NCBI GenBank assembly: GCA_937899065.1
Contig: CALBPG010000196.1
Location: 1 to 48,671 of the forward strand
Reading direction: 5' to 3'
DNA length: 48,671 nt
DNA from: an uncultured Allomuricauda sp.
Lineage (GTDB): Bacteria; Bacteroidota; Bacteroidia; Flavobacteriales; Flavobacteriaceae
Below are positions 1-8,012 of the stretch, piece after piece; positions within the stretch are counted from its first letter, which is position 1, and every line of letters starts with the position of its first letter. A program made the position numbers and the translations under genes. The notes under the pieces are model-generated. The model made no database searches and was not told the origin of the DNA. It worked only from the letters and a program-made list of their open reading frames with translations.

Positions 1-1432
1 ATCCCCTTTAGGGAACGCTACGGATTGGGCATGGGATGTTGAACAATGTTCAGTGGTTAATAACCAATTCATTAATAACGAAACAGTTTTCCCGCTAGAG
101 TTGATCACTATGCCGGGTTGGGCAGGAAGTTCGCAATACTTCAACCGCTATATGGACCCGGCGAATACCCAAGCAATTTATTCCGAAGAAGCTATTGGCT
201 ATTGGAAGGATGTGGATTTATACATCGGTGGGAGCGAACACGCTACGGGTCACTTACTGTATTCCCGTTTTTGGCAAAAGTTCTTGTTTGATATGGGAAT
301 TGCTCCAACATCTGAATTCGCCAAAAAGCTAATCAACCAAGGTATGATTACGGGGACGAGTGCTTTTGTTTATAGGCTTGATTCAATTACATTGACAGAT
401 AAAAAAATCGAAAGTGAGATTTATAATTCTGCTATTTCAAATGAACAATTTTCCAAGGATAGAAGAAGAGCAATAATAGAAACAGTTCAAGCTAAGAAAC
501 TAGTTGTAGTTTCAATTGGGCGGAAAGAAGATTTTTCATTTTTGAACTCGTCAATTGTAGATATTCAGGAGGATAGAAATGTATTTTCCCTAAATTTTTC
601 CCCAGTACATTCAGAAGTGTCTTTGGTTAATGCCTCTGATGAGTTAGATATTGAAGCGTTTAAAAAATGGCAACCTGATTACAAGGATGCTGAATTCGTT
701 TTAGAGGATGGGAAGTATATCGTTGGGCGAGAGGTGGAAAAAATGTCTAAGTCCAAATACAACGTCGTCAATCCTGATGCGATTTGTGAAGAGTATGGCG
801 CAGACTCGCTTCGCCTTTATGAAATGTTCTTAGGACCATTGGAGCAATCCAAACCTTGGAATACGGCTGGTATCACGGGAGTGCATTCCTTCTTAAAGAA
901 GCTTTGGAAACTCTATATGCCCTTTATGGTTGAGAATAACGGGCAAGGCTCGGTGAGCGGAGCACCTACTCCTGAAAACCTGAAAACCCTTCATAAAACC
1001 ATCAAAAAGGTAGAGGAGGATATTGAAAACTTCTCCTTCAACACGTCTGTATCCACATTCATGATTTGTGTGAATGAGTTGACGGCCCAAAAATGTGCTC
1101 ATCCAGTGATACTCAAAGCGCTTTTGATTTTGGTCTCTTCGTATGCGCCGCATATTGCTGAAGAACTTTGGCAAGTGTTGGGTCATACCGAATCCATTGC
1201 AGAAGCGCCTTTCCCAAAATTTGAGGAGAAGTATTTGGTGGAGAGCACTAAAGAATATCCCATTTCTTTCAATGGGAAGCTTCGTTTTAAACTTGAGTTG
1301 CCGTTGGATATGGGTAAAGATGAAATAGAGGCTACCGTTATGGCGCATGAAAAGACCCAAGCGCAATTACAGGGCAGACAACCCAAAAAAGTTATCGTAG
1401 TTCCCGGTAAAATCGTGAATATCGTAGGATAA
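1..1432 (+). CDS. leuS: Leucyl-tRNA synthetase, C-terminal part (5' end outside window)
   Basis: Cytoplasmic class I synthetase that charges tRNA-Leu. The frame is open from base 2, so the gene enters from the left edge. The GTG at 53 is an internal codon, since the upstream codons (GNATDWAWD) already read as conserved LeuRS sequence. Visible are the conserved segment MPGWAGSS (about 110-135), the GGSEHATGHLLY block (about 230-265), the KMSKS catalytic loop at 740-754, then the anticodon-binding domain and the C-terminal appendix ending KIVNIVG. Between the sequence FVYRLD (ending near 382) and the block starting near 605 lies about 74 residues of AT-rich, low-similarity sequence, longer than the connector I remember in relatives. 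A 7-bp inverted repeat (1425-1431/1436-1442) overlaps the stop codon. Confidence 0.96.
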   Translation, partial: SPLGNATDWAWDVEQCSVVNNQFINNETVFPLELITMPGWAGSSQYFNRYMDPANTQAIYSEEAIGYWKDVDLYIGGSEHATGHLLYSRFWQKFLFDMGIAPTSEFAKKLINQGMITGTSAFVYRLDSITLTDKKIESEIYNSAISNEQFSKDRRRAIIETVQAKKLVVVSIGRKEDFSFLNSSIVDIQEDRNVFSLNFSPVHSEVSLVNASDELDIEAFKKWQPDYKDAEFVLEDGKYIVGREVEKMSKSKYNVVNPDAICEEYGADSLRLYEMFLGPLEQSKPWNTAGITGVHSFLKKLWKLYMPFMVENNGQGSVSGAPTPENLKTLHKTIKKVEEDIENFSFNTSVSTFMICVNELTAQKCAHPVILKALLILVSSYAPHIAEELWQVLGHTESIAEAPFPKFEEKYLVESTKEYPISFNGKLRFKLELPLDMGKDEIEATVMAHEKTQAQLQGRQPKKVIVVPGKIVNIVG

Positions 1433-1442
1433 ACCTATCCTA
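1425..1442. other. Small hairpin overlapping the leuS stop codon
   Basis: TAGGATA (1425-1431), a 4-base loop and TATCCTA (1436-1442) form a perfect 7-bp stem across the stop codon of leuS. No T-run follows, so this is not a standard intrinsic terminator. It may protect the mRNA 3' end or be chance. Confidence 0.3.
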
Positions 1443-1495
1443 GTTAATGTTTAATGGGATAAACCACTTGTGGTCTAAATCTTTTATTCATTCTT

Positions 1496-1759
1496 ATGGA
1501 GAACATTGAGATAGTGGGCATGCTAGCGGCTTTTCTTACTACGAGTGCTTTTTTGCCTCAAGTGTACAAAGCATATCGCAACAAATCAGCAAAAGATGTT
1601 TCCCTCACCATGTATTTGGTATTGTTAGTGGGACTCCTTCTTTGGCTATACTATGGTTGGCATATTGAAAGTATGGCCATAATCATGGCGAATTCAGTGA
1701 CGGCGATTTTGGTGATTTTCATTTTGGTCTTAAAAATTATTTATGAAAGAACCCCTTAG
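1496..1759 (+). CDS. SemiSWEET-family sugar transporter (PQ-loop protein)
   Basis: Small inner-membrane protein of 87 residues, the normal length of bacterial SemiSWEETs. These are three-helix bundles that dimerise to make a sugar-permeable pore. Helix 1 covers about 5-24 and contains the PQ motif (FLPQVYKAY, near 19-27). Helix 2 is about 38-55 and helix 3 about 59-82. The KSAKDVSLTMY stretch after helix 1 is the usual cytoplasmic signature linker. The gene starts 63 bp after leuS, too far and with a hairpin between, so it is probably a separate unit. The substrate cannot be read from sequence. Confidence 0.88.
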   Translation: MENIEIVGMLAAFLTTSAFLPQVYKAYRNKSAKDVSLTMYLVLLVGLLLWLYYGWHIESMAIIMANSVTAILVIFILVLKIIYERTP

Positions 1760-1938
1760 TTATACAAGGGTATTTTTAAAAAAAGCATTTATTTTTGTTT
1801 ACACCCCTATTTTTTAGGGGGTATAGTTTTAAAAAAAGATATTTTTTATCCTTTACCCCTATCATTTCATCGATTTTATTTTTTCAATTGAATGTTTTCT
1901 GACAATTTTGATGTATAAACACATTAAAATCCAAAAAA
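1760..1938. promoter_or_regulatory. AT-rich leader of ald with repeated ACCCCTA elements
   Basis: This gene-free stretch contains ACCCCTA at 1803-1809, its inverted copy TAGGGG(G) at 1815-1821 and a second direct copy at 1855-1861. A further TAGGGGT lies at 1946-1952 just inside ald. The first pair can fold as a 6-bp GC-rich stem followed by T-rich sequence, so it could end the SemiSWEET transcript. The additional copies hint at an operator. No full TAnnTTTG promoter was found; CAATTTTG at 1903-1910 is one base off. Confidence 0.35.
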
Positions 1939-3039
1939 ATGATTGTAGGGGTACCTAAGGAAATCAAGAATAACGAAAGTCGGGTGGGAATGACACCTGC
2001 AGGGGTTTTTGAATTGGTAAAACACAAACACACCGTCTATGTCCAATCCGGTGCAGGTGTTGGAAGTGGTTTTTTCAATGAGGATTATCAAAAAGTGGGG
2101 GCAATCATTTTGGATACTATTGGCCAAATATATGCCATCAGTGATATGATTGTAAAAGTAAAAGAACCCATCGCTGAAGAATACAATCTGATTCAAAAAG
2201 GACAAATCGTATTTACCTATTTTCATTTCGCATCTAGTGAAGCGCTCACAAAAGCCATGTTAGATAGTCAATCCGTCTGTATTGCATACGAAACGGTGGA
2301 AGATGAAGAAGGTACGTTACCACTACTGACTCCTATGTCTGAGGTGGCAGGAAGAATGGCCATTCAACAAGGTGCTAAATATCTGGAAAAACCGGTCAAA
2401 GGTAGAGGTGTACTGCTAGGTGGTGTTCCTGGTGTTGCGCCGGGCAAGGTTTTGATATTGGGTGCCGGTACCGTTGGAATTCAAGCTGCGAAAATGGCTG
2501 CTGGTCTAGGGGCCCATGTGACCATTTTGGATATCAACATGAAACGACTACGTCATGTCAATGATATTATGCCTAGCCACGTGGTCACTGAATTTTCCAA
2601 CGAATTTAATATCAGAAAACATATTCAAGACCATGACCTTATTGTAGGGGGCGTCCTGCTAAAAGGAGCAAAAGCGCCTAACCTTATCACAAGGGATATG
2701 CTCAAAGAGATGCGACCTGGAACCGTTATCGTCGACGTAGCGGTAGACCAAGGGGGTTGTGTGGAAACGACAAAACCTACCACACACGAAGACCCAATAT
2801 ATATTATTGACGACGTGGTGCACTACTCTGTGGCGAATATGCCTGGGGCAGTACCATATACGTCAACCATGGCGCTTACCAATGTCACCTTGCCGTATGT
2901 GTTGAAATTAGCCAACCAAGGCTGGCGCAGTGCATGCAACCAAGACAAAACCTTGGCCAAAGGATTGAATATTGTAGAAGGAGAAGTGGTTTATAAAGAA
3001 ATTGCTGAAACCTTTGACTTGGAGCCCGTACTCGCATAA
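1939..3039 (+). CDS. ald: Alanine dehydrogenase
   Basis: NAD-dependent oxidative deamination of L-alanine to pyruvate and ammonia, cytoplasmic. The protein has 366 residues, close to the family norm of about 370. The N-terminal AlaDH/PNT domain shows MIVGVPKEIK, Arg15, Lys75 in VKVKEP and His96 in YFHFAS, matching the pyruvate-binding and catalytic residues of characterised enzymes. The Rossmann NAD site is GAGTVG at 175-180, and the DVAVDQGG block follows near 264-272. It is followed by a strong terminator, so it is monocistronic. An Lrp/AsnC regulator lies two genes away; members of that family often control alanine dehydrogenase, but control here is inference. Confidence 0.96.
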   Translation: MIVGVPKEIKNNESRVGMTPAGVFELVKHKHTVYVQSGAGVGSGFFNEDYQKVGAIILDTIGQIYAISDMIVKVKEPIAEEYNLIQKGQIVFTYFHFASSEALTKAMLDSQSVCIAYETVEDEEGTLPLLTPMSEVAGRMAIQQGAKYLEKPVKGRGVLLGGVPGVAPGKVLILGAGTVGIQAAKMAAGLGAHVTILDINMKRLRHVNDIMPSHVVTEFSNEFNIRKHIQDHDLIVGGVLLKGAKAPNLITRDMLKEMRPGTVIVDVAVDQGGCVETTKPTTHEDPIYIIDDVVHYSVANMPGAVPYTSTMALTNVTLPYVLKLANQGWRSACNQDKTLAKGLNIVEGEVVYKEIAETFDLEPVLA

Positions 3040-3062
3040 AGGTACATTTTGTCAGTTTACGG

Positions 3063-3090
3063 AACCCCGCTATGCCCTGGCGGGGTTTTT
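3063..3090 (+). terminator. Intrinsic terminator of ald
   Basis: An 8-bp GC-rich stem (AACCCCGC at 3063-3070 with GCGGGGTT at 3080-3087), a 9-base loop and a T-run to 3090 lie 23 bp after the ald stop. Confidence 0.88.
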
Positions 3091-3130
3091 GCTTTTAAGT
3101 TGGTATCTTTATGTATAAACTTTTAAAGCC

Positions 3131-3829
3131 ATGATGACATATTATATTTTGATTGGGGGAATTGCTTTGGTGAGCTGGCTCGTGAGCACGCGTCTTAAAA
3201 GCAAATTCAAGCAATATTCCCGTGTCCAATTGCGCAATGGAATGAGCGGAGCTGAAATTGCTCAGAAAATGTTGGATGACCATGGAATTCGCGATGTTCA
3301 GGTAATTTCCACAGCGGGGATGCTTACCGACCACTATAATCCAAAAAATAAGACCGTAAACCTAAGCGAGGGGGTATACAACCAGCGTAATGCTGCAGCA
3401 GCGGCAGTTGCTGCGCACGAAGTCGGGCACGCCGTACAGCACGCCCAGGCTTATGAATGGTTGACCATGCGCTCCAAATTGGTTCCTGTGGTAAGTGTTA
3501 CTTCGGGAATGTCCACTTGGATAGTATTTGGAGGTATTGCTTTGATGGCCACCGGTGCTTTAGGCGGAATTGGTTTTTACGTTGCTGTTGCTGGTTTGGT
3601 AATGATGGGGTTTGCAACGCTCTTTAGTTTTGTGACACTTCCGGTGGAATATGATGCGAGTAACCGTGCCTTGGCATGGTTGAAGCAAAAAAATATGGTA
3701 AGCCAAGAAGAATACGCTGGAGCTGAAGATGCCTTAAAATGGGCAGCCAGAACCTACCTTGTTGCTGCACTTGGAGCATTAGCTTCCCTGTTGTATTGGG
3801 CTTGGGCCGTATTTGGTGGTAGGGATTAA
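3131..3829 (+). CDS. YugP-type membrane zinc metallopeptidase
   Basis: Integral-membrane protease-like protein of 232 residues, matching the Zn_peptidase_2 / YugP family (usually 220-235). Helix 1 is near 4-20. The zinc motif HEVGH (His96, Glu97, His100) follows an alanine-rich helix, and two or three further helices lie near 117-165 and 205-225. A YDASNRAL motif (near 175) after the membrane hairpin is typical of the family and probably carries the third metal ligand side. Physiological substrates are not known. ATG ATG at 3131/3134 leaves the exact first codon open by one residue. It is flanked by terminators on both sides and is therefore a single-gene unit. Confidence 0.9.
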   Translation: MMTYYILIGGIALVSWLVSTRLKSKFKQYSRVQLRNGMSGAEIAQKMLDDHGIRDVQVISTAGMLTDHYNPKNKTVNLSEGVYNQRNAAAAAVAAHEVGHAVQHAQAYEWLTMRSKLVPVVSVTSGMSTWIVFGGIALMATGALGGIGFYVAVAGLVMMGFATLFSFVTLPVEYDASNRALAWLKQKNMVSQEEYAGAEDALKWAARTYLVAALGALASLLYWAWAVFGGRD

Positions 3830-3854
3830 GATTCCAGACAGAGAAAACAATAAG

Positions 3855-3881
3855 CGCCATCTTTTTGATGGCGTTTTTTTT
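3855..3881 (+). terminator. Intrinsic terminator after the YugP-like gene
   Basis: A 7-bp stem CGCCATC (3855-3861) / GATGGCG (3867-3873) with a 5-T loop is followed by eight Ts. It lies between convergent genes. On the minus strand the T-run is poor, so it acts mainly on the plus strand. Confidence 0.85.
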
Positions 3882-3884
3882 GAT

Positions 3885-4355
3885 TCAAATCGAAATTTGG
3901 CGGTCGATTTGTTGATTCAATGAAATAAAAGTTTCTGTACGAGAAACTCCTTCAATCTGCTGAATTTTTTTGTTGAGAACATTCATCAAGTGCTCGTTAT
4001 CCTGGCAAAGCACCTTGATTAAGATAGACCAATTTCCCGTGGTGTAGTGGCATTCCAAGACCTCCGGAATTTTTTCCAATTCCTTTACCGCTTGCGGATT
4101 CGCCATGGCTTTGTCCAAAAAAATACCGATGTACGCCATGGTGGTATACCCTAAGGCTTTGGGATTGATTACAAATTTGGAACCTGCCAATAATCCGGAG
4201 CCTTCCAATTTTCGAAGCCGTTGGTGGATGGCTGCTCCAGAGATACCAATGTTTCGAGCAATTTCCAAAATAGGGCGACGTGCATCTTCCATTAAGTATC
4301 TTAGGATTCGCTTGTCGATTCCATCTATTTTGATGGATTTGTTATTGGATTTCAT
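3885..4355 (-). CDS. Lrp/AsnC family transcriptional regulator
   Basis: DNA-binding regulator of 156 residues, the standard size. The N-terminal helix-turn-helix covers about 10-58 (KIDGIDKRILRYLMEDAR, then IARNIGISGAAIHQRLRKLE). The C-terminal RAM ligand-binding domain covers about 70-148. It would respond to an amino acid and form dimers or octamers. It lies 46 bp downstream of a saccharopine-dehydrogenase-like gene on the same strand and near ald on the other. Amino-acid catabolism is therefore the likely target, which is inference. A perfect inverted repeat (4385-4402) just upstream could be an autoregulatory site. Confidence 0.93.
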   Translation of the reverse strand: MKSNNKSIKIDGIDKRILRYLMEDARRPILEIARNIGISGAAIHQRLRKLEGSGLLAGSKFVINPKALGYTTMAYIGIFLDKAMANPQAVKELEKIPEVLECHYTTGNWSILIKVLCQDNEHLMNVLNKKIQQIEGVSRTETFISLNQQIDRQISI

Positions 4356-4384
4356 ATAACCTATTGCTAATGATTATCCAATAT

Positions 4385-4402
4385 ACCCAAAATAGTTTGG
4401 GT
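4385..4402. promoter_or_regulatory. Perfect inverted repeat upstream of the Lrp/AsnC gene
   Basis: ACCCAAA (4385-4391), 4-base spacer, TTTGGGT (4396-4402). It overlaps the last base of the upstream gene's stop and lies 30 bp before the regulator's start, with no T-run on either side. An operator or mRNA processing hairpin is more likely than a terminator. Confidence 0.4.
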
Positions 4403-5775
4403 CAGAAAGCTATAGAATCAGGATTATAGCCTAGGTAAGGTACTTCGAACTCCTTAAAACGAATGCCGTACTGCTCAAGTTCTTTTAGAACAGGCTCATA
4501 CGCCTCTTTACGGATGGGAATTTGAACTCCTGGAGTGGTAATATTGCCATTTAAGATTTGGAGCGCCGTGATAGCAACGGGCAACCCTACGGTTTTGGCC
4601 ATCGCGGTATAGCTTTTATTTTCTCCCAATACCACCATATTGGCATCAATTTGTTGTTTGATACCATTCTTTTCATATCCAAATTTGTGGTACATCACAA
4701 TCATGTCTTTTTCCTCTTGGGCAAGTGTCCAACTGTCCTCCAGAATGTATTGAAGCATTTGCGCGGGAGTAGCATTGGCCAATGGAATCTTTTTATGGGC
4801 ATCGAAGAGGTTCAATTCTAGTAGCTTTCCCCATCGAATGTCATCTTGGTCAATCTTCAGGTAATGGCGCAACTTCAATTCCACCGAATCTGTTGGAGAG
4901 TAGGGCAAGAATAAGTTTGTGAACTCCCGATACGACATTCCTTCAGAATTTTCAATTTGGTAGCTATCATCCGTCATACCAAGCATAACGAACATTTGCC
5001 AAGCCTTCGAAAACCCGACACGCCGCATGGTACCCCGATATAAAGTCAGGGCATCCTGCAAACCATAGGCTTCTCGGTATTTAAGGGAATCCCTATTGGC
5101 ATAGGCCTCAAAAGTGCCATGCCCTTCCACTTCCAAAAACTCCGTTCTTCGAAACAGTTTTTGATAAGGAATGTATTTGTAGGTCCCTTCCTGAATAAAC
5201 TTTGCAGCCCCGCCTTGACCAGCAACAACAACATTTCTAGGGTTCCAAGTGAATTTATAGTTCCACAAATTGGTATCACTGACGGGGGCAACCAATCCAC
5301 CCGTAAAGGATTCAAAAAGCAACATTTTGCCGCCTTCTTCTCGAATACGGTCAATGACTTGTAGCGCACTCATATGGTCGATTCCTGGGTCCAACCCCAC
5401 TTCGTTCATGAATACTAAGCCTTTTTCTTTGGCAGCAGCGTCCAGTTGTTGAATGGCTTCACTCACGTAAGACGCGGTCACCAAATGCTTTCCAAAACTG
5501 ATGCAATCCTCTGCAATTTGAATATGCAACCTAGGAGGAAGCATGGAAATGACAATCGTACTTTTTTCAATAATTGCTTTTCGAGGTGAATCCTCAAAAA
5601 TGTCCAGACGCACAATTTCACATTGAGGATGGTTGGCAACGTGTGATGGAATATGTTCTGGATGCAAGTCGGCAATCACCAGTTTAAGTTGTTCCGATTC
5701 GGATTTTTCAAGAATGTAATCCAGAAGATAGGAGGTGGACTTTCCAGCACCGAAAATCAAAACCGTACGGGTCAT
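4402..5775 (-). CDS. Saccharopine dehydrogenase-like (Lys9 type) oxidoreductase
   Basis: NAD(P)-dependent oxidoreductase of 457 residues. The N-terminal Rossmann fold begins at residue 3 with VLIFGAGKST, followed by IADLHPEH (second strand acidic residue) and the VVISMLPPRLH strand. The C-terminal saccharopine-dehydrogenase domain starts near 130 (NEVGLDPGIDHMSA), and its end (GKSYTAMAKTVGLPVA) matches the saccharopine reductase family. Known members act in lysine metabolism through saccharopine; some bacterial members have other substrates such as carboxyspermidine. The exact reaction is not proven. The Lrp/AsnC gene follows on the same strand. Confidence 0.85.
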   Translation of the reverse strand: MTRTVLIFGAGKSTSYLLDYILEKSESEQLKLVIADLHPEHIPSHVANHPQCEIVRLDIFEDSPRKAIIEKSTIVISMLPPRLHIQIAEDCISFGKHLVTASYVSEAIQQLDAAAKEKGLVFMNEVGLDPGIDHMSALQVIDRIREEGGKMLLFESFTGGLVAPVSDTNLWNYKFTWNPRNVVVAGQGGAAKFIQEGTYKYIPYQKLFRRTEFLEVEGHGTFEAYANRDSLKYREAYGLQDALTLYRGTMRRVGFSKAWQMFVMLGMTDDSYQIENSEGMSYREFTNLFLPYSPTDSVELKLRHYLKIDQDDIRWGKLLELNLFDAHKKIPLANATPAQMLQYILEDSWTLAQEEKDMIVMYHKFGYEKNGIKQQIDANMVVLGENKSYTAMAKTVGLPVAITALQILNGNITTPGVQIPIRKEAYEPVLKELEQYGIRFKEFEVPYLGYNPDSIAF

Positions 5776-5848
5776 ATTTCCTTATTTTTGTTCCTTCTTA
5801 CGAAGATATCAAATTGTTATATTCCTAAAATTATCACCTTAAAAAGTT

Positions 5849-6238
5849 ATGAAAAGAACATTTTTGATTTCAGGAGCACTAATGGGGATGATTGGAATTG
5901 TTCTGGGTGCTTTTGGTGCTCATGGTCTTGAAAAGATAGTTGAGCCTGAAGCTGTAGATTCTTTTGAAACAGGAGTGCGTTATCAAATCTATCATGCTTT
6001 TCTTCTGTTGTTTTTAGGATTGTGGAGTACCAAAAACCAGAAGGTCCAGAAAATATTACACGGGTTACTTATTATAGGCGTAGTACTTTTTTCGGGCTCA
6101 ATTTATGGGTTGGTACTTGACCCATGGTTTTCGTTTGAATTCAAAAAATTGGCCTTGTTGACCCCACTTGGAGGCACCTTTTTGATTTTAGCTTGGGGAT
6201 TAATGGTTTGGACCTTTTTCAAATCCCCCAAAGGCTAG
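5849..6238 (+). CDS. DUF423 family membrane protein
   Basis: A 129-residue inner-membrane protein of the YgdD/DUF423 family, whose usual length is 120-130. Four helices are visible (about 5-24, 46-60, 68-86, 100-122). The family signature GAFGAHGL is at the end of helix 1, and the VRYQIYHAFLLL block follows in helix 2. Function in the family is unknown. It is divergent from the saccharopine-dehydrogenase-like gene. TATTTTTG at 5783-5790 matches the Bacteroidota -7 element but would give a leader of about 50 bases. Confidence 0.88.
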   Translation: MKRTFLISGALMGMIGIVLGAFGAHGLEKIVEPEAVDSFETGVRYQIYHAFLLLFLGLWSTKNQKVQKILHGLLIIGVVLFSGSIYGLVLDPWFSFEFKKLALLTPLGGTFLILAWGLMVWTFFKSPKG

Positions 6239-6293
6239 CACCTTATCGAATAAAATTCGACTTTGGGTTTCGTAATTGAAAGAAATTCTGGCG

Positions 6294-6321
6294 TTGGTCG
6301 CAGTCAAATTTTATACTTTTA
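6294..6321 (+). promoter_or_regulatory. pckA promoter (Bacteroidota type)
   Basis: TTG at 6294-6296, a 17-base spacer and TACTTTTA at 6314-6321 match the Bacteroidota TTG-N17-TAnnTTTG promoter except for the last base. It places transcription start just before the ATG at 6344. It therefore argues against the upstream TTG codon at 6263. Confidence 0.7.
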
Positions 6322-6343
6322 CGCCCTAAATAAACCTGAAACT

Positions 6344-7960
6344 ATGGCATCATACGATCCAGCTACGAAAACGATTTCGTTAACGTCATACGGTATCACG
6401 CATGACAGGATTCATTATCAACTTTCTTCCAAGGAATTACACCAAAAAACGGAGGGCAATGGTATGGGTAAAACTGCTTCATCTGGGGCTTTGGCAGTCC
6501 ACACTGGAGAGTTTACAGGACGGTCGCCCATGGACCGATTTATCGTAAAAGATGAAATCACTGAGGAGAAAATCTGGTGGGGTGATATCAATATCCCTTT
6601 TGAGTCGGAAGCATTTGACCTTTTATATGATAAGGTCATTAGTTATTTGAATGACAAGGAATTGTTTGTTCGGGATGCATATGCTTGCGCCGACCAAGAT
6701 TACCGTTTGAACATCAGGGTAGTAAATGAATATCCTTGGTCCAATATGTTCGCGTATAATATGTTCTTGCGTCCCGATGACGATGAACTGGATAGTTTTG
6801 AACCTGAATGGACGGTCATTAATGCTCCTGGTTTTATGGCTGATGCCAAGGTAGATGGAACACGACAGCACAACTTCGCTATTTTGAACTTCACCCGTAA
6901 GATCGCACTTATTGGAGGCACGGGGTACACCGGCGAAATCAAAAAGGGGATTTTTTCTGCCTTGAACTTCATCTTGCCGGTGAACAAAAACACATTGCCC
7001 ATGCACTGCTCTGCCAATGTTGGAGAATCTGGGGATACGGCTTTGTTTTTCGGACTTTCGGGAACTGGTAAAACCACCTTGTCCACCGCTCCCAATCGAA
7101 AATTGATTGGTGACGATGAACACGGATGGACCCCAGATAATACCGTTTTTAATTTTGAAGGGGGATGCTATGCCAAAGTAATTGATTTGTCGCAAGAGAA
7201 AGAACCTGAAATCTACGGCGCTATCAAAAGCGGGGCTATTCTAGAGAACGTTATCATGGATGATGCTGGTAATGTAGACTTCGCTAACACATCCATTACC
7301 CAAAACACAAGAGTAAGTTACCCAATTTATCACATAGATAATATCCAACAGCCTTCCATTGGAAAGAATGTCAAGAACATCTTTTTCCTTACCGCGGATG
7401 CGTTTGGGGTATTGCCTCCAATATCAAAATTGACCCCCGCCCAAGCGGCATATCATTTTATTTCGGGCTATACCGCTAAAGTTGCGGGTACTGAAGCCGG
7501 TGTGGTTGAACCACAACCTTCTTTTTCCGCCTGTTTTGGAGCACCTTTTATGCCCCTCCATCCTGCAAAATACGCGGAGATGCTCAGCAATAAAATGGTG
7601 GAATCCGGTGTGGATGTTTGGTTAATCAATACGGGTTGGACCGGTGGACCTTATGGTGTTGGTACCCGAATGAAACTACAATATACGCGCGCGATGATTA
7701 GTGCGGCATTGAGTGGCGAATTGGGCTTGTACAATTACGACAACTATCACATTCATTCTGTTTTTGGCGTAGCTCAACCTCGAGAATGTCCGGGGGTACC
7801 TACGAGCGTACTTAGTCCAAGAGCAACATGGAATGATGACGAGGCCTACTACACTACAGCCTTTAAATTGACCAATGCGTTTCGCGAGAATTTCAAGAAG
7901 TTTGAGGCTTATGCCAGCGAAGAAATTCGAAGAGGAGGTCCACAGCGCTATGCGTTTTAA
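6344..7960 (+). CDS. pckA: Phosphoenolpyruvate carboxykinase (ATP)
   Basis: Cytoplasmic enzyme converting oxaloacetate and ATP to phosphoenolpyruvate, the entry step of gluconeogenesis. From the ATG at 6344 the product has 538 residues, matching the 530-540 norm. An in-frame TTG at 6263 was rejected because it lies upstream of the promoter. The kinase P-loop GLSGTGKTT is at 237-245, and the preceding HCSANVG block and the DDEHGW segment after it are conserved metal- and substrate-binding regions. TEAGVVEPQPSFSACFG and NTGWTGGPYGVG are further family signatures. A strong bidirectional terminator follows. Confidence 0.97.
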   Translation: MASYDPATKTISLTSYGITHDRIHYQLSSKELHQKTEGNGMGKTASSGALAVHTGEFTGRSPMDRFIVKDEITEEKIWWGDINIPFESEAFDLLYDKVISYLNDKELFVRDAYACADQDYRLNIRVVNEYPWSNMFAYNMFLRPDDDELDSFEPEWTVINAPGFMADAKVDGTRQHNFAILNFTRKIALIGGTGYTGEIKKGIFSALNFILPVNKNTLPMHCSANVGESGDTALFFGLSGTGKTTLSTAPNRKLIGDDEHGWTPDNTVFNFEGGCYAKVIDLSQEKEPEIYGAIKSGAILENVIMDDAGNVDFANTSITQNTRVSYPIYHIDNIQQPSIGKNVKNIFFLTADAFGVLPPISKLTPAQAAYHFISGYTAKVAGTEAGVVEPQPSFSACFGAPFMPLHPAKYAEMLSNKMVESGVDVWLINTGWTGGPYGVGTRMKLQYTRAMISAALSGELGLYNYDNYHIHSVFGVAQPRECPGVPTSVLSPRATWNDDEAYYTTAFKLTNAFRENFKKFEAYASEEIRRGGPQRYAF

Positions 7961-7964
7961 ATAA

Positions 7965-7992
7965 AAAAGGCCCGAACATGTTCGGGCCTTTT
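7965..7992. terminator. Bidirectional terminator between pckA and hemD
   Basis: A perfect 28-base palindrome centred at 7978/7979 with a GC-rich core (GGCCCGAAC) is flanked by As on the left and Ts on the right. It can end transcription of both converging units. Confidence 0.9.
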
Positions 7993-8012
7993 CTTTTCAA
8001 CTTTAGTTGAAT

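Noticed and set aside
6246..6260. TCGAA/TTCGA hairpin after DUF423
   Set aside because: Weak 5-bp AT-rich stem without a T-run; likely chance.
6263..6343. TTG start for pckA at 6263
   Set aside because: The promoter at 6294-6321 lies after this codon, and the added residues do not match the family; the ATG at 6344 gives the normal length.
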